Origin: Sialis fuliginosa
Lineage: Eukaryota; Arthropoda; Insecta; Megaloptera; Sialidae
Direction of reading: 5' to 3'
Assembly (NCBI GenBank): GCA_961205875.1
Contig: OY540810.1
Span: forward strand, 37,944,001 to 38,008,000
DNA length: 64,000 nt
The notes below the pieces were generated by a model. That model searched no databases. It was not told where the DNA came from and was given only the letters and a program-made list of their open reading frames with translations. Shown piece after piece: positions 10,511 through 22,260 of this stretch; the stretch's first letter is position 1; each line of letters begins with the position of its first letter. A program made the translations under genes and the position numbers.

Positions 10511-11837
10511 CAGTAAAGGAAGCATTTTGACAGGAAATTAAGAGGGCAAGCAATTTTATGATTGATTCTTATAGATTTTGAACCGGAGAATTCGAAAAAA
10601 TAACCCGGACAAGCAAAAAGTGGTGCAACACCCTTAAAAATGGGGTTTAAGGGTGAAAACCCCATTTCCAACCGTTTTTTCAATTTATCACAAAATCTGA
10701 AGCGACGATGGTATATTTTTATGATTGATAAATGTTCAGGACACTCAGACGAATCGATTGTGATATACCAAAATATACCAAATTTGGCCAAATATTACCT
10801 CTTCCAATGGGCTTAAAAGACGTAAAAATGCACTTACCCTTAAACATTAGCGATTTTCATTGGTTAAAATACTAATATTTTTTTAAAATTATGGTTGGTC
10901 ATTATTCTTTGGAACTTCAGGAATAATTTGAGCCTAGTTACGAGTCATTTGGATGAATTTAACAAAAGTTATTAATTTTTAAACTATTTTCCCCGAAAAA
11001 ATGCATTTTTACGTCTTTTAAGCCCTTTGAAAGACGTAATTTTTGGCCAAATTTAGTATATGTGGTCACAATCGATTCGTCTAAGTGTCCTGAACATATA
11101 TCAATCATAAAAATATACCATCGTTGCTTTAGATTTTGTGATAATTTGTAAAAACGGTTGGAAATGGGCTTTTCACCTTTAAACCCCATTTTAAGGGAGT
11201 TGCACCACTTTTCGCTAATCCGGGTTATTTTTCAAATTCTCCGGTTCAAAATCTATAAGAATCAATTCGTTTCACTAAAAAATATTCAACCCTGGTGTTT
11301 TTATTTAAATTTTAGTAAAAATGTAGTTTTTCAAAAAATTACGTTACTTAACATTATCGATTTTTATTGGTTAAACGATTAATATTTTTTTAAAATTATG
11401 GTTGGTCATTGTTCTTTGGAACTTCAGGAACAATTTGACGATAATTACGAGTCATTTGGATGATTTTAACAAAAGTTTTAAATTATTAAACTATTTTCCC
11501 GAAAAGATGCATTTTTCTGTCTTTTAATCCCTCTGGATGAGGTAATTTTTGGTCAAATTTAGTATGTGTGGTCACAATCGATTCGTCTGAGTGTCTTGAA
11601 CATATACCAACGATAAAAATATACCATCGTCGCTTTAGATTTTATGAAAAATTGAAAAAACGGTTGGAAATGGGGTTTTCACCCTTAAACCCCATTTTTA
11701 AGGGTGTTGCACCACTTTTAGCTTGTCCGGGTTATCGAATTTTCGAATTCTCCGGATCAAAATCTATAAGAATCAATCATAAAATTGCTTGCCCTCTAAA
11801 TTTCCCTTTTTCACACTTTTCACTGCTTCCCTGACTG
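10511..11837 (+). repeat. Composite element: inverted ends plus an internal direct duplication
   Basis: The left arm (about 10511-10800) is the inverted complement of the right arm (about 11565-11837). Both ends read CAGT(A/C)A(A/G)GGAAGC outward. Between them lies a second, directly oriented partial copy (about 10840-11280) of the block at 11347-11790, offset 507-511 bp. Shared blocks include GGTCACAATCGATTCGTC, AATATACCATCG, CAACCCCATTT-type text and CTCCGGTTCAAAATC. No flanking duplication found. The open frames inside are mirror translations of the repeat, not genes. Confidence 0.75.
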
Positions 11838-11845
11838 GGCTATTT

Positions 11846-12041
11846 AGGGTTGATCCAGACTATCGTGCCGGTCTCGCTCCAATCAATTATAAATAAACAA
11901 TAAACAATGAAAGCATCCACACTGTAGGTATCGTGCCGATCTCGGTCTAGTCACACTCCGATACATTATTTACTATACCTACTGAATATTTGACTGGAGC
12001 GAGATCGAACCGAGACTGGCACGATAGTGGGGATCGACCCT
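11846..12041 (+). mobile_element. Small TIR element (ACTATCGTGCC family)
   Basis: This is a 196-bp element. The left end AGGGTTGATCCAGACTATCG and right end CGATAGTGGGGATCGACCCT are inverted repeats extending through GTGCCGGTCTCG and CTCGCTCC. The flanks are TATTT and TATTG, a possible 5-bp duplication. It starts nine bases after the preceding composite element. No coding. Confidence 0.65.
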
Positions 12042-13280
12042 TATTGTTCATATATTATTGAACGTAATTTCATGGATAAAATTACAAAAATTAACAAGAT
12101 AAATAAATTTCTATTTATAAAAAAAATTTAATTTGGCTCTTTCATAACATAGAGGCATAGAAAGAGCCACCAAAAGTTATAATGTTTATAAGACGATTCA
12201 CCAGAAATTTTTAGCCTCTTTACTATTATAGCTAGATAAGCTCTTAATATTTTAAAAGCAATAGCCGTTTTATTTATCGATTGGCTCTTTTCTATCACTT
12301 CATACTGCTCCTTCTATTGCAGATGGTTTTGGTCTTTCACGCTTTTTGAACAGAATTTCGTCGTTTCAGACATATTTATGAAAATGCCAGCTGATATATA
12401 GCCTGGCTCTTTAAAATCATTTGATATCAAAAATGGTTTTCAAATATCAAATTCTTTTTAAAAATTTCTAAGTGCCTGTATAACTTTTTTTGTAAAACGT
12501 ATAGATAATTCAGAAAAAAATATTGGTGGGGGTTATTAAATAGGCTTGAGAAAGACTTCTTTTTCATTTTTAAGAGAATGAAAGTTACATTAAATAATAA
12601 AAATGCCACTAAATAATTTTGAAGAAAATTCATATGAATTTTGTAATAGGTAAGTAGGTACCTGTGAAAAACTGTTCCAAAGAGAATTAAATTATGTATA
12701 TATGATTTTGGGATTTTATATTTGAGAGATACATGATAAAATATGTATTAGTCTTCCAGTTGTTTTATTAAAGATAAATATATATATGTTATATTAACAA
12801 TCCTATATTACTCTTAAGGGACTCCATAACAAATATGTATTTCTTGTATAAATATTGAAACAAATTACCAGTTTCATCTCTGGGTGATTTGCAAAAATAA
12901 TCCAAACTTTTTTTCAGTATTTCATATATTTGATAATAAACATTTAAGTAGTAAAAAAATCGCTGTTTTATTTTTTTAATATATTTCAAAACATAAGCAT
13001 TCGTTATAGTGCGTTGCATGGTTGATTCTTTTTGTTTTTGATTTATTCTGATTGAACAATTAGTTTCACAAATATATGAGTTTTTCGCAATTTTTAAAGA
13101 TAAAATATTTTTTATCTTCAAAACTATTGATTTAAAAAAAAAGTTTATGAGACATAAAATGTTTTTTCTCAGAAAAATATAAAGAATTTAATAAAATCAT
13201 TTTAGCTACTATGTAGAACGTTAATCGGTCTGTTAGTGTCATTTCTAAGCGAGCTAGACTGGATAATCCGCTCGCCTATA
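12042..13280. other. Gene-free stretch with repeated GGCTCTTT motif
   Basis: TTGGCTCTTTCATAAC and GAAAGAGCCACC (12133-12172) form a short inverted repeat. GGCTCTTT recurs near 12290 and 12408. This may be a decayed TIR element. The frames at 12427-12633 and 12789-13121 are AT-driven (rich in K, N, I, F, Y) and not called. Confidence 0.4.
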
Positions 13281-14135
13281 CACAGTAAAAAATATTGTGT
13301 ATTTGCGTCAAAAACGGTCTGTGTTGAAAAATTGTGTGTTGATTTTTGTGTGTTAATTTGACACTTTTTTTGTGTTACCTGAATTTTAACATGAAAATAG
13401 TGTTGTTTTCACGATATTAACACTTTTTGTGTGTTACTAGATAAAATGACACAAAATTAGTGTCAAGCGGGAAATATTAACACTAAGTTTGTGTTGTTGG
13501 CGCGTCCTTTCTTCAGTTTACGCGCCAAACGCATTGTTTTACCGGACAGCTACTTAACCACTCGGGCGTATAAATTATAGTGTTCAATTTTATGAAAAAA
13601 AGTTTATTTAAATATATTTGATAAAAAAAACCAGATTGTTCTGAATAAAAAAAAGTAAAATTGATATTAATTAAAGTAAGTAAAAGTTTACTGTATTTAT
13701 AATCATATAAAATGCTCAACTAACCTCACTTTCTTATAAGAAATTTGCTACATAAATTGTTATTTAACGATACAATTTATAATAGTTATTAAAAATTACA
13801 GACTGAACAATTTCTCTGTTAATTTAACAAATTCATAAAAAAAAATATCAAAAAATTTATTGATTTTATGTTTTTCTTTTGCAATTTTACTTTATATTTT
13901 CTGACACTAGTTTTATTAATTTTTATAAAATAATAAATGAGTTAACACTTATTTTGTGTAAAATCAACACAATTCTAGTGTTAGATACAGTCGACACAAA
14001 ATTAATGTTAATTTTGACACAATATTTGTGTTAAAAATTCAACACTATTTTTTGTGTTGAAAATTAACACTAAAATTGTGTCGACGGATTCTAACACTAG
14101 GATTGTGTTGATTTTACACAAAATTTTTTACTGTG
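13281..14135 (+). mobile_element. TA-flanked element with dense GTGTT/AACAC blocks
   Basis: This is an 855-bp element. CACAGTAAAAAATATTGTGT at the left and ACACAAAATTTTTTACTGTG at the right are inverted repeats. TA precedes and follows, consistent with a TA target duplication. The outer 200 bp at each side are a tight series of AACAC and GTGTT words that pair with each other. The centre (13500-13920) is plain AT-rich DNA with one GC-rich hairpin, TTGGCGCG and CGCGCCAA, near 13497-13530. No transposase. Confidence 0.8.
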
Positions 14136-15746
14136 TAACCTGATCATTAAAAAAATTCTAATTACAGTTTCCGCTAAGTAACTAATACGTATAATAAAAA
14201 CTGACTAAATTTTCATCAAAATTAAAAATGGTGTAACATCTACTTTCTTACAAATTTGATAATACATGGAATGACTCCATTATAATGTACCTAAAAAAAA
14301 GTTATGAACATTTTTTTTAGTAATCTTCATAATTTCATTCTTTACATCTTTCTGAATGTAAATCATCAACTCTTATAAATCCTAACGATTTTTGAAACAG
14401 AATGTTTCTTGGCGCCCGGTCTATTTGTTAATAGATATTAAAAAAATAATTCATTTTGGAACAGACTGTACTCCCCAAACTCATTAACTTCACAAAACAA
14501 ACTCATTGGAATTCAAATGGGAAATACAGAAATGTTTTCCATTTTATCGACAAAAAATTAAATATTCATCGATTTGTATAATTTTATGTAGATACGGAAT
14601 TTAATTAATAATAACAATATTGAATAATTGACAAAAAAATTAATTAATCGTATACTGTATATTTTCATGAAATTTATTCATATAATTACCAATAAATTTT
14701 TCCAAGTCAATGATCTAATTTATTTGAGCATACGAAAAATATATATCCCAAACTTTTTCATAGATCATTTTTACAAACAATAAATCACATTTTATTATTT
14801 TCAATATAACGCAAATGTTCACGGCATAAAATTCAAAAGGGGTGTAAACACAAATATAACATCAACTTTATCGATATAGAAATACAGAAAAATTGGAAAA
14901 TGAGCGTATATAAACCAAACAAGGTTATAAAAAATATATTGAAGGAAAGAAGCAATACTCGAAATATCCTAAAGAATAGAAAAAATGCGGATATTGTAAA
15001 AGGGAAAAATGTAACATCACGATATTTCCAATGAACTTTAGAACCCCTGAAGTCGAACACAGAGACGTAGATCTGAACTTTGCAATGGCGTCAGTCTCAA
15101 AGATCGAATTTTTTTTACAAATCTTATTAATTAACAAAATGGTAATTTTTTTATTAGAAATAATGAATTATGCCTAATGTATTAAATGTTATTTTACTAG
15201 TAATGGGTGGGGGGGTGGGTAACATTATTTTCTTTCAATAGTACTTTTTTATATACCCAATACAATCTAAAAATGCATAATATTTATTTCTAATAACAAA
15301 AATAAATTAAAATTGCTTCAAATCATAAACGATTCTCAGGGGATGTTTGTGGAAGCTATTCAAGGTAAAATAAAAACACACTTGGCTAGTTTTCAAAACG
15401 AATTCAGGCGATATTTTCCTGACAATACAGTTTAGAAACTTGTGAGAAATATTTTTTTCACTGAAAATATATTTTTACCAGAAGACACCCATGAGAATTT
15501 TTGGAACTGAAATTTTATTGAGATGATAAAACGATATCTTTTTTGGTTAAATATACAGAATGTTCCATTTAACTGATCACCCCAAATATCTCAGCAGCTC
15601 TTAGAGTTATAAGAAAATTATCGAGAAGTAATTTGCTTGATTTCGAAGGGCTGTTATAGTGGTAAAATATTTATTTTTCCAAAGATCATAGTTTTCGTGT
15701 TTTCAAGGTTATCAGTGATTTTATGAATATAACAATGTGTATTTTG
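14136..15746. other. Gene-free stretch
   Basis: AT-rich. A G-rich patch GGGTGGGGGGGTGGG lies near 15203. ATACAGAATGTTCCATTTAAC at about 15552 resembles the start of CAGGGTGTCC-type insect repeats. The overlapping reverse frames at 14833-15137 have no domain. Confidence 0.4.
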
Positions 15747-16474
15747 GTTCCTCGCAATATCGAAGATACGAGAAGCTTTGTGATCGTTTTAGAATGAGAC
15801 AAAAAAAAATGTTCTCCGATTTCAAAATTTTAAATTAATCTATCCGTTTCACGTCAAGATAAACACTTTTCCTTCTGTGTCTGTCTGTCTGTCCGTGTGT
15901 CCGTGTATCCGTCCGTCTGTCCCCTGAATCCTTGTCACACGCATAACTCATGAACCCCTTAACCGATATTATTGAAACTTGGTAGGATGGTTGGGTTTGG
16001 CTTGAGGACGGTCCCATTTCAAAATCGTGTGTAAGGGGGAAGGGTGACATCCCAAAATATTAATTTTTTCAAGATATCTCAAGAACAACGTTTGATGTAA
16101 AATATTCCCTTACAAAGATTTATCTCAATTTATTTTGAAAATTCATGTTTTGTTTTTCTAAATTGATATTTGCTTAGACATATTAAATGTCATTTTGACG
16201 TTTTAAATGTCATTTTGATGTTTGAATAAATTTAGATTTAGATTGAAATTGACAAAAAATTAAAAATATACGAAAACATAATCAGGTGCGTTTTAAGAAA
16301 AATTTCGAACTAATATTTTTTAGTAAAATTGTATAAAAATTTAATGGTTAACCAATTCCATGCAATTTATTTAAACACTATCGGTTTTTATTTAAATTGT
16401 TCAATAATTAACTACCTTTGGTGAATTAAGCACGAGGAAGTACTGTGCATTTACTTGGAAGATATTTTATTATG
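15747..16474 (+). mobile_element. R1 repeat, copy a
   Basis: This is a full-length but diverged R1 copy. It has the left hairpin GGTTCCTCGCAATATCGAAG followed by ATACGAGAAGC, the TCTGTCTGTCTGTCC tract, TTGAAACTTGG, two units of the AAATGTCATTTTGACG minisatellite, and the tail CACGAGGAAGTACTGTGC. The reverse-strand frame at 15835-16050 is shared with other copies (see R1 copies b and h). No recognisable protein domain. Superfamily unknown. Confidence 0.75.
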
Positions 16475-16600
16475 ATGTTGTAACTGACATGAAAACGAAT
16501 TCAATGATTTATAATATTGAAGAAAAAATCCTTTATCGTAGTATACGATATACACTGAAAGAAATATCATATCGTTCATTAATCATGAATTCATAGAAAT

Positions 16601-16687
16601 AATGAAGAAATACTTTATATTAAAGTAAAAATTCATTTAAAGTAAAAAGTAATGAATTTTTACTTTAATATAAAGTATTTCTTCATT
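16601..16687. repeat. Perfect 37-bp inverted repeat, 13-bp loop
   Basis: The arms at 16601-16637 (starting AATGAAGAAATACTTTATAT) and 16651-16687 (ending ATAAAGTATTTCTTCATT) are exact complements. Outside them, weaker pairing of TCATGAATTCATAG with CTATGATTTCATGG extends the stem. An uninterrupted 37-bp match implies a young or maintained hairpin. Confidence 0.9.
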
Positions 16688-16726
16688 ACTACTATGATTT
16701 CATGGTTGTTGAATGCGTTTCATTAT

Positions 16727-16806
16727 CCCATTAATGCCCAGGAAACATGAACAAAAGCGAGCCTTAAACTTGCCGTCCTATATATAGGACGCTGGTCGTT
16801 AATGGG
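16727..16806 (+). mobile_element. Candidate 80-bp piggyBac-like mini-MITE
   Basis: CCCATTAATGCCCAG and CTGGTCGTTAATGGG are inverted ends. TTAT precedes and TTAA follows. A TTAA target and CCC-starting ends are piggyBac features, although one flank has a mismatch. The centre holds the perfect 18-bp palindrome CGTCCTATATATAGGACG (16774-16791). No coding. Confidence 0.5.
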
Positions 16807-16834
16807 TTAATATAATGAACGATATTTTTTCAGT

Positions 16835-17879
16835 ATGTATATGCATTTTTAGAACCCTCGCATTTTTCCCGTACATTTATACAAAATTTTATATATTCAC
16901 AAGGAATACAAAGTTGTAAAAAAACAGTAGATATAGAAGAGGCTTGAGCACTGCTTGAATTGAGCTATAGTTCTATAAAACTGTTTGTAAGACCCCGTTC
17001 ATGATCTGCCGATATTCCATTTCCTGGTTTTTCAGTTTTGTATGTACGTTCCCGTCGAGACGATTTCGATATTTGATTGTATGTTGGAGCTGCAGGGGAT
17101 TTTTTGTTACATAGATGGATTTGTTATAAGCCAGTGACGGTGTTTCAGACCAAAATAAATATTACTATTTGTTATCGGTATTTGCAATTTCTACCATTTT
17201 TATATTTGTGAAAAGATACTTACTATATTTATGAAGAATAAATTCTAAAAAACACACTTGGAGTTATTGCAGTGGTGTACCGTAGGTTATTACCGCCCGG
17301 GGCAAATGGCAAATTTACGCCCTCCCTTCTGCTCTATATGCTAAATATAAAAATGGTTGGGAACCTCTATGATCAATTATCTTTTGTACACTTTTGGTAT
17401 ACTTTCGAATTTTAAATTTCAAATATATCACAATTATAATTAACTTCTGTGAACACTGTTTAGTGAATTATACCAAAATTATTAATAAGAGCGATATTTC
17501 GACTAATCTCTGCACTTTTTGATAGAAGCATGAAAATTGGTATAGTTGTATCCTTCCTCTACAAAACTAGAAATGGCGACATTACAAAAACTCGTGGTGT
17601 CCTCCTTTTAGGAGTAAAAATATCTCCGCGGATTTAGTTTGTTCTTATTTATCTCGCAAATGGTTATCCAGACGACACAAATAGAAGACACCCAAAATAA
17701 TGTTTATTAGATTCTAAACAAAAGTTGTCATTATAAATTTTACGATTAGAGTCACCGTTGCCGTATAAATGGGGTTAAATTTTTGAGAAAATTTGCGCGC
17801 ACGGTAAAATTTGTGTTCATAAATTAATAAATAAAGCTCAACCAAATGAAACCTACAAGTGTTGAGAAGTATGTACTAG
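16835..17879. other. Gene-free stretch with one hAT-like left end
   Basis: CAGTGGTGTACCGTAGG at 17270 looks like a hAT left terminus. No matching right end was found, so this is a fragment. The rest is AT-rich with no supported feature. Confidence 0.4.
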
Positions 17880-18355
17880 AGCATAGATGTCCAACCTTTT
17901 GAACTTTCTTGGCCGCATAGCAGAAATTTTATTTTAATTAATTTACTAAGGGCCGCAAAAAAAATTTTCGTCGATTAAAAACTAATGTCCGGTATTATAA
18001 AGGAGCTAGCAAAATTTGCTAGCTAGCAAGCACTTTAAAATGGGGTATCAAACTTATATGACAGTTTTATTGAAGTTTTTGACAGATAATTTCATGCATA
18101 GGAATTAAAATTAAAGATATGTAAAGTATATTTACTAACCTTGAGTAAAAACTGTAAAAACCAACTTACTGAGCTTGCAAATATCTGTTAAAAACTCAAA
18201 GAGAACTGTCATATAAGTTTGATACCTCATTTGAGAGTACTTGCTAGCTAGTAAATTTGCTAGTTCCTTTATAATACCGGATATAAGACTATTGAAGTAC
18301 AGTGCATTAAATTAAGAAGTAAAATTTAAAATTGCCCATTTTGGAAACTACTGGA
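17880..18355 (+). mobile_element. Decayed hAT-like element split by E copy 1
   Basis: CATAGATGTCCAACCTTTTG at the left and TTTTGGAAACTACTG at the right are hAT-like ends (TGTCCAACC and its degenerate complement). The inner text GGCCGCATAGC and GGGCCGC is typical of this repeat. The element is interrupted at 17986-18283 by an E element with its TAA duplication. No 8-bp duplication confirmed. Confidence 0.4.
17986..18283 (-). mobile_element. E element, copy 1 (PIF/Harbinger-type MITE)
   Basis: This is a 298-bp element with TIR TGTCCGGTATTATAAAGG and about 85 bp of inverted terminal sequence that includes GCTAGCAAATTTGCTAGC. TAA lies on both sides (17983-17985 and 18284-18286), a 3-bp TWA duplication typical of PIF/Harbinger insertion. 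In the reverse sense the interior matches copy 3 (ATGACAGTTCTCTTTGAG), but its frame is broken by a stop after about 25 codons. Assignment to a superfamily rests on ends and target only. Confidence 0.8.
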
Positions 18356-19569
18356 CTACAAACTACTGTGTATATAAATAATATGTACGTAAGAGATCTC
18401 AATGGATTAAAATACACATTTATAACAAGCGTCGAGTTTATTTTGTGTGACACAATTGATACTCGAACTGATGTTCAACTATTTATCGTTTCTCTGCATC
18501 TTTTATAGACGATGGCGCCACGAGCGCGTACGAACAATGTTGTCGGTGAATGCAAACTAAAACTTACTACTATTCTCGTCGGACCGTGAAACGTCTTTAT
18601 GATTTTTTTATTCTATGGCTAAACTTTTTGCAGGTACCGGATCTGATACGATGAAAGTGTATGTTATTAATTTTGTATAACTTCTACAAGATAACATATA
18701 TTATGTAAGACCAAGTTTGTTGAAAAACAAATAAAAAAATTATTCATATTTATAACTTGCTAGATTTTAATAAAAAAAGTGAAGTTATAAAAATTAATAA
18801 TTAAAAAATATAAAGTTATTAAATATTGGTAAACATTATATATGATATATTTAAAATGGTAGGGGTTGACGAATCTGGCCCCCACGGAGGACACCAGTTG
18901 TAGGGGGAGGGGCGGAAAATTCAGCCAGAAGTTGTATATATTAACCTTATCGCTACTAATGGTACACAAACATGTTTTAAAATTTAAAATTTTTATTATT
19001 TACAATAAAAATATTTAAATTTTGCGAAGAAAGTTTTTGTAAAGGACTGATAAAATCTCCTGATGTTTTTTCGACATTTTCTAACATAAAAGATAATTTT
19101 GACTTATAAAAACAAAAAAATTATTCCCATGTCTCCAGGAAAAAAAGCCGAGCATTTTTGTCTTTTTCTATGTAAACACTTTATTTATTAAAAAAAATAC
19201 TCCCATCAAAACTACAAAATCGAGAAAAATGTTCATTTTTCCAACCATTTTAATCCTAAATGTAAATTTAATTCATAAACGGGCGATTCACTAAGCGTGA
19301 TTATTTTTGATTTATGAATTCGCTATTTTACTTTCAGAACAACACAAAAGCGTCAAATATTAAATATTTTCATTCCATCATAAAAATCACATTATTGTGA
19401 ACATTTCTAATAAAGCTCATTCATATATGTCAGTGTCTGCCAAACTTTTTAACCGCACGGAGCACTAGGCGGGGAGGATTCATTTCGCGACACACCAAAT
19501 AAAAATCCCAACAAAATTTATAAAAAATATATTTTACTAGTATGAACAAAAATAAGTACATAAATTCGT
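18356..19569. other. Gene-free stretch with a hAT-like left end
   Basis: CAGTGTCTGCCAAACTTTTT at 19431 resembles hAT ends of the CAGTGGTTCCCAAAC type. Its right end was not found, and the MULE-like copy 2 follows. The remainder is AT-rich and unassigned. Confidence 0.35.
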
Positions 19570-19998
19570 ATTATAATAAAATATTTAATATCAACCGATA
19601 TTTTTTTAATCTTTTGTTTTCGTATTTTTTGATATTTTAACAACACATACAATCAAATAAGTACAAATTCGACATTGTAAAATCATAAAAAAAGCTGTCA
19701 AAGACAATTTGGTGAATTCGGGAAGCATCATTTTTACTATTCTTAAGTTGGCAATACGTTATATGATTCTGACAGCACTTTATGATTTTTCTATGTCGAA
19801 TTTGTACTTATTTGATTGTATGTGTTGTTAAAATATCAAAAAATACGAAAACAAGAATAAATAAAGGAATTTTTTGTAATTAATATTCTATTAAAAATTT
19901 ATGACATTTGAATAGATCAATTATATATAGCGTCAATTCCCGCGCCAACACTGATTGGTCAAGGAATTGTTGAGACTACCTTGTCTTTATATACCTTG
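19570..19998 (+). mobile_element. MULE-like foldback element, copy 2 (left end missing)
   Basis: From ATCATAAAAAAAGCTGTCA through GTTGGCAATACG to CCTTGTCTTTATATACCTTG this matches copy 1 (2897-3400) in the same orientation. The outermost left TIR of about 100 bp is absent. The right end at 19998 abuts exactly the first base of the next inverted-repeat element. Confidence 0.75.
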
Positions 19999-20560
19999 CC
20001 TCTGCGCTATGAACATAACCCTTAAAATTTTAAATAGCATGATAGGGCAAGTGATTCCTAATTTGAAAGGTTTTTTTATTCTAAACAAGGTACTTTTTGT
20101 TTTTTTCAAATCTGTTATATTTTAGTCAAGTTATTTATATTTTTAATTCCATGAAAGCATCTATTTTCTGCTCAACAAAACAAACATTTACAACTAAAAT
20201 TCCAAACAAAGTAGGCTTATTTTTGATAAATCAATTAAAACAAGGTGACACATGATCCTCAAAAATTTCAACAAGTGAGAAATCGTTTTGAGTTCAATTT
20301 GAACATTTATTGAATTAATTAAAGTTTTGGAAGTTAGTTTTTTTTAATCATTTGATAAGAAAATAACTTTGTTGCAAATTTTTGTTTTATTGATCAGAAA
20401 ATAAATACATTCATGGAATTAAAAATGTAAATAACTTGACTAAAATTAAACAGATTTAAAAAAAAGCATTTTATTTAGAATGAAAATACCTTTCAAATGA
20501 GGTATCACTTGCCCTATCATGCTATTTAAAATTTTAAGGATTGTGCTCATAGCGCAGAGG
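19999..20560 (+). mobile_element. Foldback element with CCTCTGCGCTATGA ends
   Basis: This is a 562-bp inverted-repeat element with arms of about 190 bp. Left CCTCTGCGCTATGAACA pairs with right TGTGCTCATAGCGCAGAGG, and pairing continues through TTTAAATAGCATGATAGGGC, GTCAAGTTATTTA and TTTTTAATTCCATGAA. No flanking duplication is resolved because the left flank is the end of the MULE-like copy. No coding. Confidence 0.75.
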
Positions 20561-21325
20561 GTTGAAAAGATTCTTGCAAAAGATGTCCCCTTTGAAAGCA
20601 AAATCAACGTGTTCGAGCGTTTTTTTTAAATCTTATTTTAAGTGTCCAAAAGCGCGGCTGTTTCGTTTTCGTTGGGGCCACCCTGTATGTGCATACTGCA
20701 TACGAGTATGTATGCACTTGTATGCATTTAGGTAATATAAATTAGCTTACACAGTAGTAACATCAATAAATATACATACAAATTATAACATCTGCAATAA
20801 TAAATTCAACTGATTTATGGCATATAAAATAATGGTGGTGTTGTATATAGATTGAGATTTCTGATTTTATGACCACTAGTGTACAGAAAACATAGAGTAT
20901 GAGGAAACATTTTTGATGGGGCCATATTTTATGTATAGACATAATTCCAACAGATGGGCCATAAACCTGCAAATAATAGAGTTTATGAAATTTTATATTA
21001 TATCATAACATTTTAATATGCATTATAAACTAGATGCGTAAGTTTTCCTTACATTGTACGTTTATGTAAGAATTAGGCAAGGTACTTAAAGAGCAAAATT
21101 GTATAAAATAATAATGCCCATTTTAACTTACTTCCGTATGCATGTTATATAGACTAATAAAAATAAGATCACATCATTTTTTTGCATTTTTTTACAGTAA
21201 TAAAAAGACACGGGAACCTTATTTCTATACTAAGACATCCAGCCACGTTACTGCTGTGTTTGTTTTGTCGGTGATTTTGTTTTGTGTACTGAAAATGGAA
21301 AATCCGACAAATGCGGTATAATAAA
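20561..21325. other. Gene-free stretch
   Basis: AT-rich, with GTATGTGCATACTGCATACG-type ATGCA repetition near 20684-20725. The reverse frame at 20763-20972 has no recognisable domain. Confidence 0.4.
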
Positions 21326-21611
21326 AAATTTGCTTGGCTGCAAATGCAAATTATCTCCCAGCTAACGCTATCTACTAGGTATTAAGTATAAATGACAACC
21401 AGTCACAGTTGTAGCGAATGAAATCGTTCTTATAATCACTTTGACGCATGCGTATTAAGTAGAAATCAGCTGCCAAGTATACCACATAAAATGCATAGCA
21501 TTTATTACCACTGTTTTAAAATATCGAGCAATTTCATAACAATTTGACACTTATCAGATAGCATTAGCTGGGAGCTTATTTGCATTTGCTTTTTAGTTGT
21601 AAATTTTTGTA
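21326..21611 (+). mobile_element. Inverted-repeat element with CTCCCAGCTAAYGCTATCT arms
   Basis: The left arm GCAAATGCAAATTATCTCCC plus AGCTAACGCTATCT pairs with the right arm AGATAGCATTAGCTGGGAGC plus TTATTTGCATTTGC. Outside the arms AAAAAATTTGC and GTAAATTTTTG pair weakly. Total about 286 bp. No target duplication seen. Not assigned to a superfamily. Confidence 0.55.
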
Positions 21612-22260
21612 TGTACTTTCTTTTGAACATAACAATCTGTTAAATAAGTTAGAATAACGTAAATAATGTATAAACTAATGCTCGATCAAGGCCACGTTTA
21701 CGTGTTTTTCGATTTTCAACTCATCTTCGAACATATAAAGAGAAAAAAAAAATTCAACTTCCCGAATGAATCACCTTGTCTCTATTCCCTCTACTATTAT
21801 TATTGGTAATTATAGAAGACTTCAATCTACAGTATTTCATGATTAAGTACAAGAATGTTTGACCTAATTTTTTGAAAAATAACGTATTTTTAATATCATA
21901 AAATCTACAATGAATATTAATAATGAAATATAAAAGCAAAACAAGAACCGTGCTAAAGATATAAGGAAATGAACTAAAAAACTGACGTAATATTATTAAT
22001 GATAATTTTCATAATATGCTAAAAAAAGTTATGAGATTTTAATTTGTGATCTAAATGCAAGACAATTAATCAAAGAAGACCGGATTTTAATAATCTTTTC
22101 CCAAGACGCAAAATCGTTTAAACTTTCTGCTCTAATTATAGCTTTAGAATATGTAAATACATATCATGGCTATGGAAAAAGTAGTTTTATATAAAATTTT
22201 CAATTCATTATTCGAAGCAAACAATGAACCAGTGGTGTAGATTTTATCTAAACATATATG
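21612..22260. other. Gene-free stretch
   Basis: AT-rich. CAGTGGTGTAGATTTTATC at 22230 may be a hAT left end without a convincing partner. Confidence 0.35.

Larger units (their letters stand above)
16553..16834 (+). mobile_element. TIR element with ACTGAAARAAATATC ends
   Basis: This is a 282-bp element. The left ACTGAAAGAAATATC plus CGTTCATTA pairs with right TAATGAACGATATTTTTTCAGT. It contains a long perfect hairpin at 16601-16687 and a nested CCCATTAA-ended hairpin at 16727-16806. The flanking duplication is not clear. No coding. Confidence 0.65.
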
